64,000 nt of DNA from Mycolicibacterium tokaiense (GTDB taxonomy: Bacteria; Actinomycetota; Actinomycetes; Mycobacteriales; Mycobacteriaceae), in assembly GCF_010725885.1 (NCBI RefSeq), contig NZ_AP022600.1, positions 5,952,001 to 6,016,000 of the forward strand, given 5' to 3'. Below, piece after piece: positions 18,344-28,004 of this stretch (its first letter is position 1; each line of letters begins with the position of its first letter). The position numbers and the translations under genes are program-made. The notes beneath the pieces were generated by a model. That model ran no database searches and was not told the origin of the DNA. It saw nothing but the letters and a program-made list of their open reading frames with translations.

Positions 18344-18540
18344 CAAGAACCCCTTTGCTCTCGCCACCGTCACCGACGCGCAAGCGCACCGGCGGCCCCC
18401 GACTGGCCACGGTGAACAACGTGGACGTTAATTGGCGAGCGGCGCCCCGTATGTCCTTCGAACGGATGACAGTCCATGACCGTCCGGCTGTTATCGGGAC
18501 GCCGCACCCGGCGCGCCGCCAATGTCAGCCTCGCCTGTCC

Positions 18541-18560
18541 GGCAGGCAGGCAGGCAGGCA
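18541..18560. repeat. (GGCA)5 tandem repeat in the 18344-18722 intergenic region
   Basis: Five copies of the tetranucleotide GGCA. The 379-bp region between the M23 gene and the NmrA gene otherwise holds the ECF41-like promoter at 18655-18681 and no convincing open frame. The repeat lies about 95 bases upstream of that promoter. Confidence 0.6.
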
Positions 18561-18654
18561 GAACATCATCACCAGGAAGCGGAGCCGAAGTGGGGGGGCG
18601 TGCATTGCAGCGCCGGACCGCTCGTGGCGCTTCGCGCCGTCCGGAGTGCGGCAG

Positions 18655-18681
18655 TGTCACGGATCATGTCCCGACCCGGTC
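18655..18681 (+). promoter_or_regulatory. ECF41-type promoter upstream of NmrA-SDR-LAL operon
   Basis: TGTCACG (18655-18661), 16 bases, then GGTC (18678-18681). This matches the published ECF41 promoter form, TGTCACA about 16 bases from CGTC, at all but two positions. The NmrA start at 18723 leaves a leader of about 35 bases. The same pattern recurs at 27945 and 31469, and an ECF41-like sigma gene lies downstream at 23052. Confidence 0.6.
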
Positions 18682-18722
18682 TCTCCTGACAACTGGATGT
18701 ACCAGCGGAAGGGAGCGCGAAC

Positions 18723-19469
18723 ATGAAGATCGTCGTCATCGGGGGCACCGGGCTGGTGGGCTCCCAAGTGGTACAGCTGCTGAAAGAGCACGGCCACAGC
18801 GCCATTGCCGCAGTACCGGCTACCGGCGTGAACACAGTCACCGGGGAGGGCCTTGCTGACGTGCTCACCGGCGCCGATGTGGTGGTGGATGTCTCGAATT
18901 CGCCGTCGTTCGGACGCGAGGCCGCCATCGACTTCTTCCAGACCGCCACCGGCAACATCCTCGACGCCGAGAAGACCGCAGGCGTTCGGCACCACGTGGC
19001 ACTGTCGGTGGTGGGCACTGCTGAGCTGGCCCCGGCCAGCGGCTACTTTCGCGCCAAACAGATCCAGGAAGAGCTGATCGCCACGTCGGACGTGCCGTAC
19101 ACCATCGTCCACGCCACGCAGTTCTTCGAGTTCATCAAGGGCATCGTGGACGCGGCCACCGACGGAGACACGGTCCGGTTGGCGCCGGTGTACTTCCAAC
19201 CCATCGCCTCGGCGGACGTGGCGAAGGCGGTCGCACGCGCCGCAGTCGCGTCGCCGGCGAACGACATCGTGGAGATCGCTGGGCCGCAACGGTTCCGGCT
19301 CGACGAACTGGCTGCTACCACCCTGGCTGCTCGGCAGGATCCGCGCAGTGTGATCAGTGACCCCGATGCGCAGTACTGGGGCGCGACCCTGGCGGAGAAC
19401 ACCCTGACCCCAGGTGACGGAGCCACTGTCTTCGACACCCACCTCAAGGACTGGCAGGCGCACGCATGA
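18723..19469 (+). CDS. NmrA-like NAD(P)-binding protein (copy 1 of 3)
   Basis: A 248-residue atypical short-chain dehydrogenase with an N-terminal GGTGLVGSQVV Rossmann loop, SNSPSFG, VALSVVGT and ATQFFEFI. It belongs to the NAD(P)H-sensing/epimerase-like group and lacks a standard YxxxK active site. Close relatives in the window are 27184-27942 and 51825-52565. Oxidoreductase or epimerase genes of this kind are common neighbours of ECF41 sigma factors. It is the first gene after an ECF41-like promoter, and its end overlaps the SDR gene by four bases. Confidence 0.85.
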   Translation: MKIVVIGGTGLVGSQVVQLLKEHGHSAIAAVPATGVNTVTGEGLADVLTGADVVVDVSNSPSFGREAAIDFFQTATGNILDAEKTAGVRHHVALSVVGTAELAPASGYFRAKQIQEELIATSDVPYTIVHATQFFEFIKGIVDAATDGDTVRLAPVYFQPIASADVAKAVARAAVASPANDIVEIAGPQRFRLDELAATTLAARQDPRSVISDPDAQYWGATLAENTLTPGDGATVFDTHLKDWQAHA

Positions 19470-20179
19470 ATCTCACCGGCAAACGCGCACTGATCACGGG
19501 CGGCACCGCCGGCATCGGACTGGCGTGCGCCCGACTGTTCGCCCGTGCGGGCGCGACGGTCACCGTCTGCGGCCGCGACGCCGAGCGGGGCCGCCAGGCC
19601 GCCCACGGAATCGCCACCTTCATCCAGGCCGACCTGGCCGACGTCTGGTCGGTGCACACCCTGATCGAGCAGGCCGGCGACATTGACATCCTGGTCAACA
19701 ACGCCGCCCTGTTCCCAGGCGCGATGACCATCGACCAGGACGTCGACGTGCTGCGAAGAACCCTGGAGGTCAACATCATCGGCACCTATGTCCTGACTCA
19801 GGGTCTGGTGGCCGGGATGCTGGCCCGCGGCCACGGCAGCATCGTCAACGTCACCAGTTTGGTTGCCTCCAAGGGGGTCCCGGGCGCGTCGGTCTACAGC
19901 GCGTCCAAGGCGGCGGTGGAAGCCCTGACCCGCAGTTGGGCCACTGAGTTCGCGCCGCACGGCATACGCGTCAACAGCGTGGCACCCGGACCCACCGCCA
20001 CCGAAGGCGTCACCGCAGTCTGGGGTGACACCAACGACGAGCTGGGCCGCGGGCTACCCATGGCCCGTACCGGCATGCCTGAGGAGATCGCCGAAGCCGT
20101 GCTCTACCTGGCGTCCCCGCACTCCAGTTTCATCACCGGCGCCCTGCTGCCGGTCGACGGTGGTGGTGCCGCCGCCTGA
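19466..20179 (+). CDS. Short-chain dehydrogenase/reductase
   Basis: A 237-residue classical SDR: TGGTAGIG cofactor loop (about residues 11-18), NNAA (about 74), catalytic Ser in VTSLVASKG and YSASK with Tyr and Lys (about 148-152). It would oxidise or reduce an alcohol/carbonyl with NAD(P). It is most like the SDR at 52562-53284, which also follows an NmrA-like gene, showing that the pair was duplicated together. ATGA overlap with the upstream gene. Confidence 0.88.
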   Translation: MNLTGKRALITGGTAGIGLACARLFARAGATVTVCGRDAERGRQAAHGIATFIQADLADVWSVHTLIEQAGDIDILVNNAALFPGAMTIDQDVDVLRRTLEVNIIGTYVLTQGLVAGMLARGHGSIVNVTSLVASKGVPGASVYSASKAAVEALTRSWATEFAPHGIRVNSVAPGPTATEGVTAVWGDTNDELGRGLPMARTGMPEEIAEAVLYLASPHSSFITGALLPVDGGGAAA

Positions 20180-20220
20180 CTGGTTAAGGTCATGGCACCC
20201 TCAACCACGGCGGTGCAGAC

Positions 20221-22989
20221 ATGGCGAACCAGGGACGTGCCCTGTCCGGTCGTGCCCGGGAGATCCAGGTGCTGCAGGACTTGGTCGCCACCGTCCGATC
20301 CGGCGCGGGACAGGCGCTGGTGATCCGCGGGGAGGCCGGCGTCGGCAAGACCGCGCTGCTGGAGGTCGCCCAGGATCTTGCCGACGGCTTCGGGCACACC
20401 GCGGTGTCCGGCGTGGAGTCCGACATGGAACTCGCCTTCGCCGGCCTGCAGCACCTGTGCGCGCCGCTACTGCACCACCTCGACAGCCTGCCAACCCCCC
20501 AGCGCGACGCGGTGAACGTGGCCTTCGGCCGAGGCGCCGGACCCGCCCCCGACCGCTTCCTGGTCGGACTGGCGGTGCTGAGCCTGCTGGCCGCAGCCTC
20601 CGACGGCCAACCGCTACTGTGCATCGTCGACGACGCACAGTGGCTCGATGAGGTGACGGTGCAGACCCTGGGTTTTGTGGCCCGCCGGCTGATGGCCGAA
20701 CCGGTGGCACTGCTGTTCGCGGTGCGCGACAGCGAACGCTTGAAAGGGCTGCCCGAACTGAACGTTCAAGGCTTGGATGACAGCGCTGCCCGCGCGCTGC
20801 TGGATACCGTGGTGGCGGGCCCCATCGATGCGCACGTTCGCGATCGCATCGTCGCCGAGACACGCGGAATTCCCTTGGCACTGTGGGAGATTCCGAACAA
20901 CATTTCAGCGGCCGAACTCGGCGGCGGATTCGTCGACGCGGCCGAGCGTCCCGCCGCGGGCGAGATCGAGGACGGCTTTGTGCGCCGCATCGCCGCTCTA
21001 CCCGATGCGGCCCGGCAGCTGCTCACGCTGGCCGCCGCCGAACCGGTGGGTGACCTCACACTGTTCCTGAGGGCAGCAACCCATCTCGGCGTGCCTGTCG
21101 AGGACCTGACCCCCGCTGCGGCGGCCGGGCTGATCGAGCTCGGGCCGCGGATCCGGTTCCGTCATCCGCTGGTGCGCTCGGCGTCCTACCGGGCGGCCAG
21201 CCTGGGCTCCCGCCGCGCCGTGCACCGGGCATTGGCCCAGGCCACCGACCCGCAGACCGATCCCGACCGCCGCGCCTGGCACGCCGCCAACGCCGCCGTC
21301 GGCCCCGACGACGCCATCGCCGAGCAGCTCGAGGGGTCCGCTGCCCGGGCGCAGGCCCGCGGTGGCGTCGCCGCCGCCGCCGCGTTCTGGGAACGGGCCA
21401 CCGCACTCACGGCCACCCCGGCGCTGCGCGGCACCCGGGCCATCGCGGCCGCCACGGCCAAACGAGATGCCGCCGAACCCGCCGCCGCGCGGGAACTGTT
21501 GGCCATCGCCGAACTGAACCCACTGACCGACCTCCAGCAGGCCCAGATCGCTCGATTGCGGGCCCAGATCGAGTTCACCCGCAGCCGTAGCGGTGCACCC
21601 GCAGCCGCCCGCGTCGGGGATACCGCAGCACAGCTGCTGGACGCCGCCCGGCGGTTGCAACCGCTGGACGGGAACGCCGCCCGCGAAACCTATTTGGAAG
21701 CCCTGGCCGCTGCCATGTTCGCGTCGCGCTTCGGTGACGTCGCCGGGGTGGCCGACGCCGCCCGGTCTGCCCTGGACCCGCCGCCCGAGCCCCTCGAACC
21801 TCTCGACCATCTGGTGCGCGGAATGGCCGACCGGATCACTGACGGTGTTGCCGCGGCCGCACCGTCGCTGCGCACCGCCCTGGAACTGTGGTGCCGGCAC
21901 GCCGAGGCCGGCGACATCGCCGACCTGCCGTGGATGTCGTTGGCATTTCCGATTGTTCAGGAATCAGCGGCCGGCGAACTCTGGGACGACGTGCTGTTGC
22001 GCCGGCTGGCGGCGGCCATGGTGCGCTGCGCCCGCGACGCCGGCGCGCTGGCCATCCTGCCGGCCGCCCTGGCGTTCCAATCCGGGACCCATCTGCTGGC
22101 CGGCGAACTATCCGCTGCAGCAGCGCTTCTCGATGAAGCCGACACCCTCTCGGCAGCCGCCCAATACCAGCCGGTGAGATACCACCGGCTGCATCTGCAG
22201 GCCCTGCAGGGACACCCGGAGGGTACCGAGACACTGATCGACGACGCTCGCCAGATGGCACAGCGCAACGGCGAAGGCCGGTTGTTCGGCCTGGGATGTC
22301 TGACGGCCGCGATCCTCAACAACGGGCTGTCCCGCTACCCGCAGGCCTATGACGCCGCCAGTCAGATCCTGGACCATGACGATCTCGGTTTCTACGGCTG
22401 GTGTCTGCTCGAGCTGGTGGAAGCCGCGGTGCGAACAGACCAGCTCGACAGCGCTCAGCATGCGGTGAACCAGCTCCACGACCGTGCCGGCGCCAGCGGA
22501 TCGGAGTGGGGCCTGGGCGCCCTGGCCGGAGCCAAGGCGTTGCTGGCCGACGATCCGGATGCCGACGCCCTGTTCAACGAAGCCATCGAGCGGCTGCAAC
22601 GCACCACCGTCACCACCCATCTGGCCCGCACCCACCTGCGCTACGGCGAATGGCTGCGCCGGATGAGGCGTCGCTCCGAGGCACGTCACCACCTCGGCCA
22701 CGCCCATCAGATGTTCACCCGGATGGGAACCGACGCCTTCGCCGAACGGGCCCGACGCGAACTCGTCGCCGCCGGGGAGAAGGTGAGCTCCGCCGAGCCG
22801 TCGCACCCGGACCTGACCGCGCAGGAGCGTCAGATCGCGGCCCTGGCCGCCGGCGGGATGACCAACCAGGAGATCGGCGCGCACCTGTTCATCAGCGCGC
22901 ACACCGTGGAATGGCACCTGCGCAAGGTCTTCGTCAAGCTCGGTGTCACCTCGCGTCGGCAGTTGCGTGGCATGCCGTGGCCCGACTGA
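20221..22989 (+). CDS. Large ATP-binding LuxR-family regulator (LAL), copy 1 of 3
   Basis: A 922-residue LAL (MalT-like) regulator. N-terminal ATPase with Walker A GEAGVGKT (37-44) and Walker B LLCIVDDAQWLD (about 131-142), a long helical TPR-like centre, and a C-terminal LuxR helix-turn-helix (about 863-918; LTAQERQI, TNQEIGAHLFIS, HTVEWHLRKV). ATP- and ligand-driven oligomerisation would activate transcription. It differs from its two paralogues in the usually conserved ETRGNPLAL, which here is ETRGIPLAL. It lies 41 bases after the SDR, with no strong ribosome site. Confidence 0.88.
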   Translation: MANQGRALSGRAREIQVLQDLVATVRSGAGQALVIRGEAGVGKTALLEVAQDLADGFGHTAVSGVESDMELAFAGLQHLCAPLLHHLDSLPTPQRDAVNVAFGRGAGPAPDRFLVGLAVLSLLAAASDGQPLLCIVDDAQWLDEVTVQTLGFVARRLMAEPVALLFAVRDSERLKGLPELNVQGLDDSAARALLDTVVAGPIDAHVRDRIVAETRGIPLALWEIPNNISAAELGGGFVDAAERPAAGEIEDGFVRRIAALPDAARQLLTLAAAEPVGDLTLFLRAATHLGVPVEDLTPAAAAGLIELGPRIRFRHPLVRSASYRAASLGSRRAVHRALAQATDPQTDPDRRAWHAANAAVGPDDAIAEQLEGSAARAQARGGVAAAAAFWERATALTATPALRGTRAIAAATAKRDAAEPAAARELLAIAELNPLTDLQQAQIARLRAQIEFTRSRSGAPAAARVGDTAAQLLDAARRLQPLDGNAARETYLEALAAAMFASRFGDVAGVADAARSALDPPPEPLEPLDHLVRGMADRITDGVAAAAPSLRTALELWCRHAEAGDIADLPWMSLAFPIVQESAAGELWDDVLLRRLAAAMVRCARDAGALAILPAALAFQSGTHLLAGELSAAAALLDEADTLSAAAQYQPVRYHRLHLQALQGHPEGTETLIDDARQMAQRNGEGRLFGLGCLTAAILNNGLSRYPQAYDAASQILDHDDLGFYGWCLLELVEAAVRTDQLDSAQHAVNQLHDRAGASGSEWGLGALAGAKALLADDPDADALFNEAIERLQRTTVTTHLARTHLRYGEWLRRMRRRSEARHHLGHAHQMFTRMGTDAFAERARRELVAAGEKVSSAEPSHPDLTAQERQIAALAAGGMTNQEIGAHLFISAHTVEWHLRKVFVKLGVTSRRQLRGMPWPD

Positions 22990-23051
22990 CCACGTAGCTG
23001 CCACGAACTCTCAAGGGTTACCGGGGCCGGTCGCCCCACCAGGCTGGTGGT

Positions 23052-23636
23052 GTGGACGAATTCATGAAGATGCGCCCCCAGCTGTTCGGCATCGCCTACC
23101 GGATGCTCGGGTGCCCCGGAGAAGCCGAGGATGCGCTGCAGGACGTGTGGATCCGTTGGCAGGGGTGTGATCGCCACGTCATCCGGGACCCGTCGGCGTT
23201 CCTGGTCACCACCACCACCCGGGTGTGCCTCAACGTCCTGCAATCGGCCCGGGTGCGCCGCGAAACCACGCTCGGCACCTCGTGGTTCCCCGAACCGGTG
23301 GACATCGACGCGGATCCGTCCGCGGGTGTGCAGCGTCGCGAGGCCGTCCAGCATGCAACGCAGGTGCTCCTGGAGACTCTGCCGCCCGCCGAACGCGCCG
23401 CGTTCATCCTGCGCGAGGCCTTCGACTACCCCTACGCAGCCATCGCCCGCATCCTCGGGGTCACCGACATCAACGCCCGCCAACTCGCGCATCGGGCGCG
23501 TAAGCATCTGGCTGCCCGCCGGCGTCGCGCCACCGCGGGAACCGCCGAGCATCAACAGCTGCTTGCGGCATTCGTAGCCGCGGCACACCACGGCCACACC
23601 AGCGGGCTGGAAGACCTGCTGGCGGCCAGCGCCTAG
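23052..23636 (+). CDS. ECF41/SigJ-like sigma factor lacking most of the C-terminal SnoaL-like extension
   Basis: A 194-residue sigma factor. Sigma region 2 covers about residues 5-70 (YRMLGCPGEAEDALQDVWIR) and region 4 about 112-160 (LPPAERAAFILREAF, HRARKHL). ECF41 members then continue into a SnoaL-like domain of about 100 residues; here only its first helix (EHQQLLAAFVAAAHHG) remains before the stop. In ECF41 proteins this extension modulates activity, so the truncation may change regulation. GTG start at 23052; the gene sits 62 bases after LAL-1 and 16 before a nitroreductase, inside the predicted operon that begins at 18655. Confidence 0.82.
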   Translation: MDEFMKMRPQLFGIAYRMLGCPGEAEDALQDVWIRWQGCDRHVIRDPSAFLVTTTTRVCLNVLQSARVRRETTLGTSWFPEPVDIDADPSAGVQRREAVQHATQVLLETLPPAERAAFILREAFDYPYAAIARILGVTDINARQLAHRARKHLAARRRRATAGTAEHQQLLAAFVAAAHHGHTSGLEDLLAASA

Positions 23637-23652
23637 AGGAGAGGACCCCACC

Positions 23653-24318
23653 ATGGATGTCTACGAGGCCGTCACCACACGACGGGCTGTCCGCGACTTC
23701 ACCGACGAGCCGGTCCCACACGAGGTGCTCACCCGAGTTCTGACGGCGGCCACCTGGGCCCCGTCCAGTTCGAACATGCAGCCCTGGCGTTCCTACGTGG
23801 TCACCGGACCCGCATTGACCAGGCTCAAGAAGCTCGCCCGTGAACGGCTGGCCGCCGCGGATCCGTGGGACGCCCGTCAGTACGAGATGTATCCCCCCGA
23901 CCTGAAGAGTCCCTATCGGGAACGGCGGTACGCCTTCGGGGAGCAGCGGTACGGAGCCCTGGGTATCCCAGCCGACGACATCGACGGACGGCGGCGGGCC
24001 GCATCGGGCAACTGGGAGTGTTTCGGCGCTCCCGCCGCGCTGTTCTGCTACATCGACCGGGACATGGGGCCGGCGCAGTGGGCCGACGTCGGCATGTATC
24101 TGCAGACCGTGATGCTCTTGTTGCGGGCCGAAGGACTGCACAGCTGCCCGCAGATGGCGTGGTCGATGTTTCGCACCTCGGTCGCCGAGATCGTCTCGCC
24201 GGCAGAGGATCTGATTCTCTTCTGCGGGATGTCCATCGGGCACGCGAGCACGGCGGCAGGCAGCGAGCGCACCGGGCGGGCACCCTTGGCGGAAACCACC
24301 GTCTTCGTCGACGGATGA
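23653..24318 (+). CDS. Nitroreductase-family FMN protein (copy 1 of 2)
   Basis: A 221-residue nitroreductase: N-terminal TTRRAVRDF and APSSSNMQPWRSY (FMN contacts), and a C-terminal MSIGHA stretch. It would reduce nitro groups, quinones or related compounds with NAD(P)H. A GAGGAGAGG site precedes the ATG. Placed between the ECF41-like sigma gene and LAL-2; a relative (53295-53945) is in the second redox operon. Confidence 0.85.
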   Translation: MDVYEAVTTRRAVRDFTDEPVPHEVLTRVLTAATWAPSSSNMQPWRSYVVTGPALTRLKKLARERLAAADPWDARQYEMYPPDLKSPYRERRYAFGEQRYGALGIPADDIDGRRRAASGNWECFGAPAALFCYIDRDMGPAQWADVGMYLQTVMLLLRAEGLHSCPQMAWSMFRTSVAEIVSPAEDLILFCGMSIGHASTAAGSERTGRAPLAETTVFVDG

Positions 24319-24351
24319 GTCCGCGGTACCATCGGCGTCCCGGAGAGGCTG

Positions 24352-27120
24352 ATGTGCATGACCGTAGAACGGACTGCCAGACCACTGATCGGACGCGCCG
24401 CCGAACGCGACACCCTGCGGCGCCTGGTGTCCGACCCTGCCTCGGGTGAGCAGCACGTGCTGGTGGTGCGGGGTGAGGCCGGTGTCGGCAAGACCGCCCT
24501 GCTCGACGACGTGGCGGCCCACGCCGAAGCCGGCTTCCAGATCACCCGGGTGGCCGGCATCGAATCGGACATCGGGCTCACGTTCGCCGGGCTGCAACAC
24601 CTGTGCCTACCGCTACTCGGCTACCACGACACACTGCCTGAATTGCAGCGCAACGCTCTCGAGGTCGCTTTCGGCCGCGCGAGCGGGCCCACCCCCGACC
24701 GGTTTCTGATCGGGCTGGCAGTGCTCGGCCTGCTGGCGACTGCCGGCGAGCGACTCCCGGTGCTGTGCGTCATCGACGATGCGCAGTGGCTCGACCAGAT
24801 GTCGCTGCAGACCCTGAGTTTCGTCGCCCGCCGACTGCTGGCCGAACGCGTGGTCCTGGTGTTCGCCGCCCGCACCGGCACCGCCGGGCTACTGGCCGGA
24901 CTGCCCGAGCTCACCGTCACCGGCCTGTCAGACTCCGATGCACGCCAGCTGTTGGAATCGGTGGTGGTGGGCCGTCTCGACAATCGGGTGTTCGACCGCA
25001 TCGTCGCCGAGACCCGAGGCAATCCCCTTGCTCTGGTGGAGGTTCCGCACAACGTCTCCCCCGCCGAGCTTCTTGGTGGGGTTCCGGTGACAGGTCACCG
25101 ACCGTCGGCCGGGCACGTCACCGAGGGCTACGTCCGGCGCATCCAGGCGTTGCCGCGAGACACCCGCAAGCTGGTGCTGGCCGCCGCCGCCGAACCCGTC
25201 GGCGACACCACCCTGCTGATGCGAACCTTCAGCGAGCTCGGAATCCCGATCGAGGCGCTGGCCCCCGCCGAAGACAGCGGACTGCTCGAGTTCGGAACCC
25301 GGTTACGGTTCCGCCACCCACTGGTGCGTTCTGCGGTCTATCACGCGGCAGATCTCGAGGACCGCCGAGAAGTGCACCGCGCCCTGGCCGTTGCCATCGA
25401 CGCAGATACCGACCCGGACCGCCGGGCCTGGCACGCCGCCCACGCGGCAGCCGGTCCCGACGACCGCGTCGCCGACGATTTGGAAGCCTCCGCCGCGCGG
25501 GCGCAGGAGCGCGGCGGGCTGGCCGCGGCGGCCACGTTCCTGGAACGGGCGGTTGCGCTTACCGCCGATCCGGCACTGCGCGCGTCACGCGCGTTGGTGG
25601 CCGCGCGCGCCAAACGGGAGGCGGCCGCGCCACACGAAGCCTACGAACTGTTGGCCATCGCTGAGTCGGGACCGCTGACCGAGCTGCAGCGGGCCGAGGC
25701 GATCCGCATGCGGGGCGCCATCCTGTTCACCCTGGGCCGGGTCGGCGACCCGGCCGCACCACCGCTGAGTACCTCTGCGGCACAACTGTTGCAGGCGGCC
25801 GGCCACTTCGAGCCGCTGCACCCGCAACTCGCCCGCGACACCTACTTCGAGGTGTTCGGCACTGCCATGTACACCGGCCGCAGCGACCCCGCCGCCCTCC
25901 CCCGCGCCGCCGGCGCCATCACCGCGGCGATGGCCGGCGCGGACCTCGACCGTCCCACCGATCGCCTGATCAGCGCGCTGTCGAGGCACGTGGCCGGCGG
26001 TGCAGCGAGCACCGAGATCCGTGCCGCTCTGCATGGTTGGCTGGCGCGCTACGCACCACAAGGCGGACAGACGGTGCAGTGGATGGCGCCGGCGACCCCG
26101 GTGCTGCAAGAGGCGGCAGCCAGTGAGATCTGGGACGACGATCTTTATCACCGATTGGCGGCTGACACCACCGAGCACGCGCGTCGGTCCGGATTCCTCT
26201 ACGCCCTGCCGTTCGCGTTGGAGTTCCTGGCCGGATCCCAGCTTCTGGCGGGTGAATTCGACACCGCACAAGGTCTTCTCGACGAGGCGATGACCGTCTC
26301 GCAGGCAGTGGGTCATGTGCCGGCGAAGTACCACACACTGACGCTGCTGGGCTGGCGCGGCGACCCCGAGCAGGCGCTGCCCGCCCTGCACGCCGCCCGG
26401 GCAGCGGGCCTGGCGTGCGGAGAAGGGCGACTGGCCGGCGTGACGGCCTACGCCACCGCGGTGCTCTACAACGGCCTCGGCGAGTACGCACTGGCGCTCG
26501 AGGCTGCCCGGGAGGGCTGCGCGTACGACGACGTGGGCATCGTCGGGTGGAGCCTGGCCGAGCTGGTCGAAGCTGCCGTGCGGGTCGGTGACCGCCCGGC
26601 CGCCGAGTCCGCGATGTCGCGGCTGCGCGACCGCGCCGCGGCGGGCGGCACCGACTGGGGCCTGGCCACCGTCGCCGGCGCACAGGCGCTGCTGACCGAG
26701 GACGAGGACGCCTACCGCGAGGCGATCGAACGCTTCGAGCGGACCCGCCTGGCAGTACACACCGCACGCAGTCACCTGCGCTACGGCGAATGGCTACTGC
26801 GCACCGACCGAAAGACACCAGCGCGCAAGCATCTTCGAGCTGCCTTCGACGCATTCACCGGCATGGGTGCGGCCGCATTCGCCAACCGTGCGCGTCGACA
26901 ACTGGCCACGGTGGGCGTCCGGGCCGGCAGCACCCGGGCCGGTGCCGGCGACTTGACCGCCCAGGAGGCCCAGATCGCCGACCTGGTGCGCAGCGGCCTG
27001 ACGAACCAGGAAGTCGGCGCGCGGCTGTTCCTGAGCCCGCACACCGTGGACTGGCACCTGCGCAAGGTCTTCATCAAGCTCGGCATCACCTCGCGACGGC
27101 AATTGCGCACCAGGGGATGA
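24352..27120 (+). CDS. Large ATP-binding LuxR-family regulator (LAL), copy 2 of 3
   Basis: A 922-residue paralogue of the LALs at 20221 and 28005. Walker A GEAGVGKT (about 40-47), Walker B VLCVIDDAQWLD, helical middle with repeated segments such as HLRYGEWLL, and C-terminal LuxR helix-turn-helix (LTAQEAQI, TNQEVGARLFLS, HTVDWHLRKVF). The ATG at 24352 has GGAG at good spacing; ATG at 24358 is possible. It follows the nitroreductase by 33 bases. Confidence 0.88.
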   Translation: MCMTVERTARPLIGRAAERDTLRRLVSDPASGEQHVLVVRGEAGVGKTALLDDVAAHAEAGFQITRVAGIESDIGLTFAGLQHLCLPLLGYHDTLPELQRNALEVAFGRASGPTPDRFLIGLAVLGLLATAGERLPVLCVIDDAQWLDQMSLQTLSFVARRLLAERVVLVFAARTGTAGLLAGLPELTVTGLSDSDARQLLESVVVGRLDNRVFDRIVAETRGNPLALVEVPHNVSPAELLGGVPVTGHRPSAGHVTEGYVRRIQALPRDTRKLVLAAAAEPVGDTTLLMRTFSELGIPIEALAPAEDSGLLEFGTRLRFRHPLVRSAVYHAADLEDRREVHRALAVAIDADTDPDRRAWHAAHAAAGPDDRVADDLEASAARAQERGGLAAAATFLERAVALTADPALRASRALVAARAKREAAAPHEAYELLAIAESGPLTELQRAEAIRMRGAILFTLGRVGDPAAPPLSTSAAQLLQAAGHFEPLHPQLARDTYFEVFGTAMYTGRSDPAALPRAAGAITAAMAGADLDRPTDRLISALSRHVAGGAASTEIRAALHGWLARYAPQGGQTVQWMAPATPVLQEAAASEIWDDDLYHRLAADTTEHARRSGFLYALPFALEFLAGSQLLAGEFDTAQGLLDEAMTVSQAVGHVPAKYHTLTLLGWRGDPEQALPALHAARAAGLACGEGRLAGVTAYATAVLYNGLGEYALALEAAREGCAYDDVGIVGWSLAELVEAAVRVGDRPAAESAMSRLRDRAAAGGTDWGLATVAGAQALLTEDEDAYREAIERFERTRLAVHTARSHLRYGEWLLRTDRKTPARKHLRAAFDAFTGMGAAAFANRARRQLATVGVRAGSTRAGAGDLTAQEAQIADLVRSGLTNQEVGARLFLSPHTVDWHLRKVFIKLGITSRRQLRTRG

Positions 27121-27183
27121 TTACCGGCGTGTGATCCCTTCTGGAGACCGACAGCGTCCGTCTCAAGACCAGAAGGCTTCATC

Positions 27184-27942
27184 ATGAACATCGTCGTCAT
27201 CGGAGGCACCGGACTGATCGGGTCCCGAGTGTTGCGCCACCTGACCGAGCTCGGCCACCAGGTGGTCGCAGCGTCGCCGTCCACGGGGGTCGACACGGTC
27301 ACCGGTCTCGGTCTGGACCGCGCACTCGACGGCGCGCAGGTGGTGATCGATGTGAGTAACTCCCCGTCGCTCGACGGCAGCGCCGTCGAGTTCTTCGAGG
27401 CATCCACCCGCAATCTGCTGGCCGCCGAGAAGAAAGCCGGCGTGCAACACCATGTGGCGCTGTCGGTGGTCAACACCGATGCACTGGCACGCAAGATCGA
27501 CTACTTCACGGCGAAAGTCCAGCAGGAGAACAGGATCGCCGCCGCTGACACGCCGTTCTCGATCGTGCGCGCCACGCAGTTCTTCGAGTTCATCCGGGCC
27601 CTCACCGACGCCTCGACCGACGGCGCAACAGTCCGGTTGCCGCACATCCTCATCCGGCCCATCGCCGCCGCGGACGTCGCCGAGGCGCTCGCCATCGCCG
27701 CGGTCAACGACCCGTTGAGCCGCACCATCGACATCGCCGGCCCGCGGGTCTACGGGCTGGACGACCTGGTACGCACCGCGTTGACCGCCCGCGGTGATCA
27801 CCGCACCGTGATCACCGATCCGTCAGCCGGGTACTGGGGAGCACAGTTGGACGACGACGCGCTGGTACCGCAGGGGGAAGCCGTGCTGTTCGACACCCTG
27901 TTCGAGGAGTGGCTGCTGGAGACCGCTGCCACCGGCGACTGA
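27184..27942 (+). CDS. NmrA-like NAD(P)-binding protein (copy 2 of 3)
   Basis: A 252-residue protein near in sequence to 18723-19469: GGTGLIGSRVL, SNSPSLDGS, HHVALSVVNTD, RATQFFEFIR. Same Rossmann fold, no classical SDR Tyr/Lys pair. AGAAGG precedes the ATG. Between LAL-2 and LAL-3; the ECF41-like promoter of LAL-3 starts three bases after its stop. Substrate unknown. Confidence 0.85.
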   Translation: MNIVVIGGTGLIGSRVLRHLTELGHQVVAASPSTGVDTVTGLGLDRALDGAQVVIDVSNSPSLDGSAVEFFEASTRNLLAAEKKAGVQHHVALSVVNTDALARKIDYFTAKVQQENRIAAADTPFSIVRATQFFEFIRALTDASTDGATVRLPHILIRPIAAADVAEALAIAAVNDPLSRTIDIAGPRVYGLDDLVRTALTARGDHRTVITDPSAGYWGAQLDDDALVPQGEAVLFDTLFEEWLLETAATGD

Positions 27943-27944
27943 CC

Positions 27945-27971
27945 TGTCACAGAAACCCCCGCTGCGCTGTC
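27945..27971 (+). promoter_or_regulatory. ECF41-type promoter upstream of LAL-3
   Basis: TGTCACA (27945-27951), 16 bases, then TGTC (27968-27971), matching the ECF41 -35 box exactly and three of four bases of the -10 box. The ATG of LAL-3 at 28005 follows after about 33 bases, with GGAGG at the right distance. Confidence 0.6.
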
Positions 27972-28004
27972 TTCCTTGCTGAGGCCGGCAATGCGGAGGA
28001 CGTG

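Noticed and set aside
18541..18560. (GGCA)5 as a phase-variation switch
   Set aside because: It lies outside any gene and about 95 bases ahead of the promoter, so slippage would not change a frame or promoter spacing.
27140..27190. A fourth ECF41-type promoter before the NmrA gene at 27184
   Set aside because: TGTGATC and CGTC are present but 18 bases apart and the -35 box differs in three positions.
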